Assembly (NCBI GenBank): GCA_016882555.1
Contig: VGPQ01000026.1
Span: 1 to 10,028 of the forward strand
Direction of reading: 5' to 3'
DNA length: 10,028 bases
DNA from: Cyanobacteria bacterium M_surface_7_m2_040
Lineage (GTDB): Bacteria; Cyanobacteriota; Cyanobacteriia; PCC-6307; Cyanobiaceae
This document shows positions 6,457-10,028 of this stretch, piece after piece. Within the stretch, counting starts at the first letter, position 1. Each line of letters begins with the position of its first letter. A model generated the notes under the pieces. That model made no database searches, was not told the DNA's origin, and saw only the letters and a list, made by a program, of their open reading frames with translations. Made by a program: the position numbers and the translations under genes.

Positions 6457-6541
6457 TGCCCCTTGGTGGATCACAGCCCCCATTTCAACGGATTGTCGCG
6501 ACCGTTCGTGAGCACCCTCACTGTTAAGGATCCCGTTTTTT

Positions 6542-6555
6542 GTAGTAACGGCTAC
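6542..6555 (+). promoter_or_regulatory. NtcA-type box upstream of the small repeat protein
   Basis: GTAGTAACGGCTAC fits GTA-N8-TAC exactly, the consensus of the nitrogen regulator NtcA in cyanobacteria. Its centre is 53 bp before the ATG of the 6602 gene and about 119 bp before the divergent methyltransferase start. On neither strand is there a TA-N3-T hexamer at the 20-24 nt distance typical of NtcA activation. It may be a repressor position, a weak site or chance. The element is symmetrical, so it could serve either gene. Confidence 0.5.
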
Positions 6556-6588
6556 AGCGCACGAGTCAGGCTTGATTCACGGATTCCT

Positions 6589-6593
6589 GGAGG
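6589..6593 (+). promoter_or_regulatory. Ribosome-binding site deciding the ATG 6602 start
   Basis: GGAGG eight bases before ATG 6602 is one of the two strongest ribosome sites in the window and rules in favour of this ATG over the in-frame TTG at 6572. Confidence 0.75.
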
Positions 6594-6601
6594 TTGTTGC
6601 C

Positions 6602-6838
6602 ATGGTTGATTCCCCCAGCGGCGGCGCCCCCGCCAGGCCAGACCCCGAATTTCAGGCATGGGCCCAGCAGCACGCCCACGATCGCCGGCTGCATGAGGCC
6701 CAGCTGGCCCAGATCACCCATCACCACGATCCCAATCCCGGTGGCGACGCCGTGCATCAACTCCAGGCCTGGGCCCAGCGCCAGGCCCGGGAGAAGCACT
6801 TGCACACCTCCGCCATCGCCCAGTTGCGTCACGGTTGA
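6602..6838 (+). CDS. Small His/Gln-rich protein made of two internal repeats
   Basis: 78-residue protein with no function I recognise. After a short Pro/Gly/Ser-rich start it holds two 25-residue repeats, at residues 17-41 and 54-78, joined by HDPNPGGDAVHQ. The repeats share QAWAQ, then A, LH, AQ and H at matching positions (11 of 25 identical, with several Leu/Ile, Asp/Glu and Arg/Lys exchanges). Each would form an amphipathic helix, so a helical hairpin or a small multimer is plausible. It contains no Cys, 10 His and no membrane segment. The ATG is set by GGAGG at eight bases. An NtcA-type box lies upstream, and the gene converges on glnA. This makes a nitrogen-linked role attractive, but it is only an inference; it does not resemble the glutamine synthetase inactivating factors as I know them. 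Confidence 0.78.
   Translation: MVDSPSGGAPARPDPEFQAWAQQHAHDRRLHEAQLAQITHHHDPNPGGDAVHQLQAWAQRQAREKHLHTSAIAQLRHG
6650..6835 (+). repeat. Internal two-copy repeat of the small protein
   Basis: Copy 1 is at 6650-6724 and copy 2 at 6761-6835, 25 codons each. The DNA differs at many positions while the protein pattern is kept, which points to an old duplication under selection. Confidence 0.7.
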
Positions 6839-6874
6839 TCGATCAAGCAGCGATTGGCAGCGCCAAGGTTCAGC

Positions 6875-6899
6875 AAAAAGCCCCCTCGCAGGAGGGGGC
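6875..6899 (-). terminator. Intrinsic terminator of glnA
   Basis: On the minus strand a perfect 8-bp stem (GCCCCCTC paired with GAGGGGGC, arms at 6892-6899 and 6880-6887, 4-base loop) is followed at once by TTTTT (6879-6875). It is 58 bp after the glnA stop codon. On the plus strand the hairpin has no T-run, so it serves glnA only. Confidence 0.88.
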
Positions 6900-6957
6900 C
6901 ATGCAGAACGGCGATCACCGCTCTGGGCGGATCAGGTCTGCTGATCAGGGTTTCTGA

Positions 6958-8376
6958 TCAAGCGTCGTAGTACATCGTGAACTCATGAGGGTGGGGCCGC
7001 TGGCGCAGCTGTTGCACCTCCTCGTACTTCAGCGCAATCCAGTTGTTGATGAAGTCCTCGGTGAAGACGCCACCGGCGAGCAGGTAATCCTTGTCGGCAT
7101 CGAGGGCTTCCAGGGCCCCGTTGAGCGATGCGGGCACGGTCGAGATCTTGGCCAGCTCCTCGGCCGACAGTTCAAACAAGTCGACGTCGGTGCCGTCGCC
7201 CGGATCGATCTGGTTCTTGATGCCATCGATTCCGGCCATCAGCATCGCGGCAAAGCCCAGGTAGGGATTGGCCAGGGCGTCGCCGGAGCGGAACTCGAGG
7301 CGCTTGGCCTTGGGGCTGGGGCCGGTGAGTGGAATGCGCACCGCCGCTGAACGGTTGCCCTGGGAGTACACCAGGTTCACCGGCGCTTCAAAGCCCGGCA
7401 CCAGACGCTTGTAGCTGTTGGTGGTGGGGTTGGTGAAGGCCAGGAAGCTGGGGGCGTGCCTGAGCAGGCCGCCGATGTACCAGCGCGCCGTCTGCGACAG
7501 GTTGGCGTAGGTGCCTTCCCCAAAGAACAGCGGCTGGCCGCCCTTCCACAGGCTCTGGTGCACGTGCATGCCGCTGCCGTTGTCGGCAAACACGGGCTTG
7601 GGCATGAATGTGGCGGTCTTGCCGTACTTGCGTGCGATGTTGCGCACCACGTACTTGTAGATCATCACGTTGTCGGCGGCGCTGATCAGCTCAGCGAACT
7701 TGATGCCGAGTTCGTGCTGGGCCGTCGCCACCTCGTGGTGCTGCTTCTCGATCGGCACGCCCAGGCTTCCCATCGTCAGCAGCATCTCGCTGCGGATGTC
7801 TTGCAGGGTGTCGTTGGGGGCAACGGGGAAGTACCCCTCCTTGAGCAGCACCTTGTAGCCCAGGTTGCCGCCCTCTTCGACGCGATCGGTGTTCCAGGCG
7901 GCCTCGATCGAATCGACCTGGTAGAAGGAGCCGCCGTTGCTGCTCTTGTAACGGACGTCATCGAAGATGAAAAACTCCGGCTCTGGACCGAAATAGGCCG
8001 TGTCGGCGATGCCGGTGGTGCCCAGGTACTCCAGGGCCTTCTGGGCCAGGGCACGGGGGCAGCGGCTGTAGGGCTTGCCGCTGCGGGGCTCCTGAATCGA
8101 GCAGATCAGGCTGAGGGTTTTGTGGCTGTAGAAGGGGTCGATCCAGGCGGTGTTGGGGTCGGGCACCATCGCCATGTCCGACTCGTTGATGGCCTTCCAG
8201 CCGCGAATCGAGGAGCCGTCAAAGGCCACGCCGCTGCTGAAGGCTTCGGCATCGATCAGGTCCTGGCAAACGGTCAGGTGCTGCCACTTGCCATGGAGGT
8301 CGACGAACTTGAGATCGATCAGCTCGATCCCTTCGTCCTTGATCATGCGCAGGACGTCTTGGGCTGTTTTGGCCAT
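6958..8376 (-). CDS. glnA: Type I glutamine synthetase
   Basis: 472-residue glutamine synthetase (GSI), which joins ammonium to glutamate with ATP and is the entry step of the GS-GOGAT cycle in the cytoplasm as a dodecamer. Signatures are FDGSSIRGW (52-60), [10 protein letters not shown] (130-139), [11 protein letters not shown] (266-276), [13 protein letters not shown] (316-328), NRSAAVRIP (341-349), RLEFRSGD (359-366) and the C-terminal [12 protein letters not shown]. At the position of the tyrosine that is adenylylated in enteric enzymes there is a phenylalanine (DLFELSAEE, Phe401), so that control cannot operate. This agrees with cyanobacterial GS not being regulated by adenylylation. An NtcA-type promoter lies upstream and an intrinsic terminator downstream. 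There is no clear Shine-Dalgarno before ATG 8376. It is divergent from apcF and convergent with the small repeat protein. Confidence 0.98.
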   Translation of the reverse strand: MAKTAQDVLRMIKDEGIELIDLKFVDLHGKWQHLTVCQDLIDAEAFSSGVAFDGSSIRGWKAINESDMAMVPDPNTAWIDPFYSHKTLSLICSIQEPRSGKPYSRCPRALAQKALEYLGTTGIADTAYFGPEPEFFIFDDVRYKSSNGGSFYQVDSIEAAWNTDRVEEGGNLGYKVLLKEGYFPVAPNDTLQDIRSEMLLTMGSLGVPIEKQHHEVATAQHELGIKFAELISAADNVMIYKYVVRNIARKYGKTATFMPKPVFADNGSGMHVHQSLWKGGQPLFFGEGTYANLSQTARWYIGGLLRHAPSFLAFTNPTTNSYKRLVPGFEAPVNLVYSQGNRSAAVRIPLTGPSPKAKRLEFRSGDALANPYLGFAAMLMAGIDGIKNQIDPGDGTDVDLFELSAEELAKISTVPASLNGALEALDADKDYLLAGGVFTEDFINNWIALKYEEVQQLRQRPHPHEFTMYYDA

Positions 8377-8421
8377 GACACAGGAAGGGGATGATGCCGC
8401 GGCTTGAGCGGCTTGGGCGAG

Positions 8422-8464
8422 AAGGTACGGATAGCCCCGGCCTGGCTTTTGTATCGGTAGTAAC
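8422..8464 (-). promoter_or_regulatory. NtcA-activated type promoter of glnA
   Basis: Read on the minus strand: GTT-N8-TAC (8464 to 8451, one mismatch to GTA-N8-TAC), 23 bases, then TACCTT (8427-8422), which fits the TA-N3-T -10 element. This is the classical layout of NtcA-activated promoters and is in the right place for a leader of about 40 nt before glnA. No binding or start-site data are available from sequence alone. Confidence 0.68.
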
Positions 8465-8518
8465 CGTTTTCCCGCTTACCAAGGCTGGCGGCGCTGCCAT
8501 CGGCTTGCGTAACCGTTT
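8460..8518. repeat. Two direct copies of GTAACCGTTT in the glnA-apcF spacer
   Basis: Copies lie at 8460-8469 and 8509-8518, 49 bp apart, in the 235-bp divergent spacer. The first copy overlaps the NtcA-type box of glnA. They could be binding sites for one regulator, or a chance pair. Confidence 0.5.
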
Positions 8519-8611
8519 CTGTCAAATTGCCCAGAACGCCGCCCCAGCCTTGGTTCTTCCAGCTTCAACGGTGCTACTTTCAAGGCACAGAAACGACCCG
8601 TTCGTTCCGTC

Positions 8612-9133
8612 ATGCGTGATGCCATCACCGGTCTGATCGGCCGCTACGACCAGCTCGGTCGCTACCTCGATCGGGATGCCATCGACCGCATGAACGGCTA
8701 CTACGCCGAGGCAGCCGATCGCCTTGCGGTGGTTGAGCTGATCAACCGGGATGCCGCTGAGATCGTGCGGGAAGCGGCCCAGCGCCTGTGGTTGGCGGAT
8801 CCGGAACTGATCCTGCCAGGTGGCAATGCCTACACCACCCGCCGGCTGTCGGCCTGCCTGCGCGACATGGATTATTTCCTGCGCTACGCCAGCTACGCCC
8901 TGGTGGCCGATGACGTCACCATGCTCAATGAGCGCGTGCTCAACGGTCTCGACGACACCTACAAGAGTCTTGGGGTGCCGACCGGTCCCACGGTGCGCAG
9001 CATCGCCCTGCTGGCCGATGTGGTGTGTGAGAAGGCTGCTGAGGCCAATCTCACGGTGGCGAGTGGCTGGGTGCGCGCCCCGTTCGAGCATCTCTGCCGC
9101 GGTCTCGCGGCCACCAACGTGAGGGCTCGCTGA
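8612..9133 (+). CDS. apcF: Allophycocyanin beta-18 subunit (phycobilisome core)
   Basis: 173-residue phycobiliprotein of the ApcF type, a minor beta-like allophycocyanin subunit that pairs with the ApcE chromophore domain in the core trimer that passes energy to photosystem II. It starts MRDAITGLIGRYD and carries PGGNAYTTRR (69-78) with Asn72 at the usual methylated position, and the bilin attachment site ACLRDMDYFLRY (81-92), Cys82, for phycocyanobilin. YKSLGVPTGPTVRSIALL (117-134) is the typical C-terminal half. The length is close to the usual 169. No Shine-Dalgarno is visible before the ATG. It is divergent from glnA (235-bp spacer) and lies 56 bp before the aminotransferase. The main alternative is ApcB; the beta-18-like MRDA N-terminus and the standalone context, without apcA, favour ApcF. 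Confidence 0.92.
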   Translation: MRDAITGLIGRYDQLGRYLDRDAIDRMNGYYAEAADRLAVVELINRDAAEIVREAAQRLWLADPELILPGGNAYTTRRLSACLRDMDYFLRYASYALVADDVTMLNERVLNGLDDTYKSLGVPTGPTVRSIALLADVVCEKAAEANLTVASGWVRAPFEHLCRGLAATNVRAR

Positions 9134-9189
9134 GCTGCCTTTTAGGCTCGCCGCACGCATCACGCTCACCCGCCACACTGCCCTCTCCC

Positions 9190-10028
9190 GTGCCCTTTCC
9201 CATCAACTCCAGCCACCGACGCGTCCTGGAGCCGATCAACACGCCCTCGCGCCTGCTGCTGGGCCCGGGACCTTCGAACGCCCATCCCACCGTTCTCGAG
9301 GCCCTGGCCCGCACCCCCATCGGACACCTCGATCCCCTCTATGTAGAGCTGATGGGTGAGGTGCAGGAGCTGTTGCGTTACGCCTGGCAGACCGACAACC
9401 GCCTCACGATTCCGATGAGCGGCACCGGCAGTGCCGCCATGGAAGCCACCCTGGCCAACACAATCGAGCCCGGCGACACGGTGCTGGTGGCGGTGATGGG
9501 CTATTTCGGCCTGCGCTTGGTCGACATGGCCGGCCGCTACCGGGCCAACGTGGTCACCATCGAGAAGCCCTGGGGTGAGGCCTTCAGCCTGGCTGAGCTG
9601 GAGCAGGCGGTGAACACCCACAAGCCGACGATCCTGGCGATGGTGCACGCCGAAACGTCAACCGGCGTTTGCCAGCCGATGGACGGCATCGGCGATCTCT
9701 GCCGCGCCAACGATTGCCTGCTGCTGCTCGACACCGTCACCTCCCTGGGGGCCGTGCCGCTGTTCCTGGATGACTGGAAGGTTGACCTGGCCTACAGCTG
9801 CAGCCAGAAGGGGCTCAGCTGCCCGCCCGGCCTGGGTCCCTTCACCATGGGTCCGCGAGCTGAGGCCAAGATGATGGGCCGCAGCGGCAAGGTGCCCAAT
9901 TGGTACCTCGATGTGACCCTGCTCAACCAGTACTGGGGCAGCGATCGGGTGTACCACCACACCGCTCCGGTCAATATGAACTTTGGCATGCGTGAGGCCC
10001 TGCGCCTGCTGGCCGAAGAGGGTCTTGA
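9190..10028 (+). CDS. Class V PLP aminotransferase (alanine/serine-glyoxylate type), 3' end off window
   Basis: First 279 residues of a fold-type I, class V aminotransferase related to alanine-glyoxylate and serine-pyruvate/glyoxylate aminotransferases. In cyanobacteria these turn photorespiratory glyoxylate into glycine using alanine or serine. Visible are LLLGPGPSNAHP (22-33), GHLDPLYVELM (45-55), the cofactor-phosphate loop SGTGSAAME (77-85), HAETSTGV (153-160), LLDTVTSLGAVP (179-190) with Asp181 placed to contact the pyridine nitrogen, and SCSQKGLSCPPG (203-214), where Lys207 should carry PLP. Roughly the last 100 residues of an expected 380 or so are missing. GTG 9190 is the chosen start (PFPINSSHRRVLEPI); no ATG precedes it in frame and no Shine-Dalgarno is seen. 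It follows apcF by 56 bp. Amino-donor preference cannot be told from the visible part. Confidence 0.92.
   Translation, partial: MPFPINSSHRRVLEPINTPSRLLLGPGPSNAHPTVLEALARTPIGHLDPLYVELMGEVQELLRYAWQTDNRLTIPMSGTGSAAMEATLANTIEPGDTVLVAVMGYFGLRLVDMAGRYRANVVTIEKPWGEAFSLAELEQAVNTHKPTILAMVHAETSTGVCQPMDGIGDLCRANDCLLLLDTVTSLGAVPLFLDDWKVDLAYSCSQKGLSCPPGLGPFTMGPRAEAKMMGRSGKVPNWYLDVTLLNQYWGSDRVYHHTAPVNMNFGMREALRLLAEEGL

Noticed and set aside
6835..6846. 12-bp palindrome TTGATCGATCAA over the stop of the small repeat protein, with several TGATCA sites up to 6960
   Set aside because: Short GATC palindromes are frequent in these genomes; there is no T-run, no spacing rule and no match to HIP1 (GCGATCGC).
6880..6899. 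Bidirectional terminator between the small repeat protein and glnA
   Set aside because: Only the minus strand has a T-run after the hairpin; the plus strand continues with CATGCAG.
7456..8394. Plus-strand frame of 312 codons opposite glnA
   Set aside because: It lies wholly antisense to a textbook glutamine synthetase and shows no domain; high GC keeps the antisense frame open.
8550..8580. Possible apcF promoter (TTGGTT and TACTTT)
   Set aside because: The TACTTT is plausible 32 bp before the start, but the 19-base spacing to a poor -35 match makes it too weak to list.
8522..9178. Minus-strand frame of 218 codons opposite apcF
   Set aside because: It is antisense to a clear phycobiliprotein gene and runs into the intergenic spacer with no start context.

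Overview
The window comes from a GC-rich unicellular picocyanobacterium of the marine/brackish Synechococcus-Cyanobium type. It encodes the photosystem II assembly factor Psb28, the phycobilisome core subunit ApcF, the chlorophyll-synthesis activator GUN4 and a glutamine synthetase behind an NtcA-type promoter. A phycobilisome core gene next to genes with strongly G/C third positions argues against Prochlorococcus. I see no mobile element, CRISPR array, rRNA or tRNA. This is mostly a compact core-genome region with some unusual small genes and junctions.

Left block (1-3529, minus strand): a tight apparent operon reads mnmH (tRNA 2-selenouridine synthase), psb28, then two AI-2E/PerM-type membrane protein genes. 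Gaps are 22 bp and 15 bp, followed by a 4-bp ATGA overlap; the second transporter runs off the left edge. Only 32 bp separates mnmH from the divergent gun4.

Middle block (3562-6838): gun4 and a small RsbW-like ATPase (anti-sigma factor type) run on the plus strand. The ATPase end overlaps a convergent 110-residue uncharacterised gene by 58 bp. That gene is divergent from a 78-residue membrane-anchored small protein carrying a G9 tract. The small protein in turn converges, 2 bp apart, on a SAM-dependent methyltransferase. A 15-bp direct repeat brackets the methyltransferase. A second 78-residue protein, built of two copies of a QAWAQ...LH...AQ repeat, follows a perfect GTA-N8-TAC NtcA-type box.

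Right block (6875-10028): glnA (minus) has a clear intrinsic terminator and an NtcA-style promoter (GTT-N8-TAC, 23 nt, TACCTT). Divergent from it are apcF and a class V PLP aminotransferase of the alanine/serine-glyoxylate type, cut by the right edge.

Themes are photosynthesis (psb28, gun4, apcF), nitrogen assimilation and photorespiratory nitrogen (glnA, aminotransferase) and tRNA modification. No strong case for a wholly new multi-gene system is visible. The best leads are the internally duplicated small protein with the NtcA-type box close to glnA, the coupled-leader arrangement before the RsbW-like gene, and the repeat-bracketed methyltransferase.
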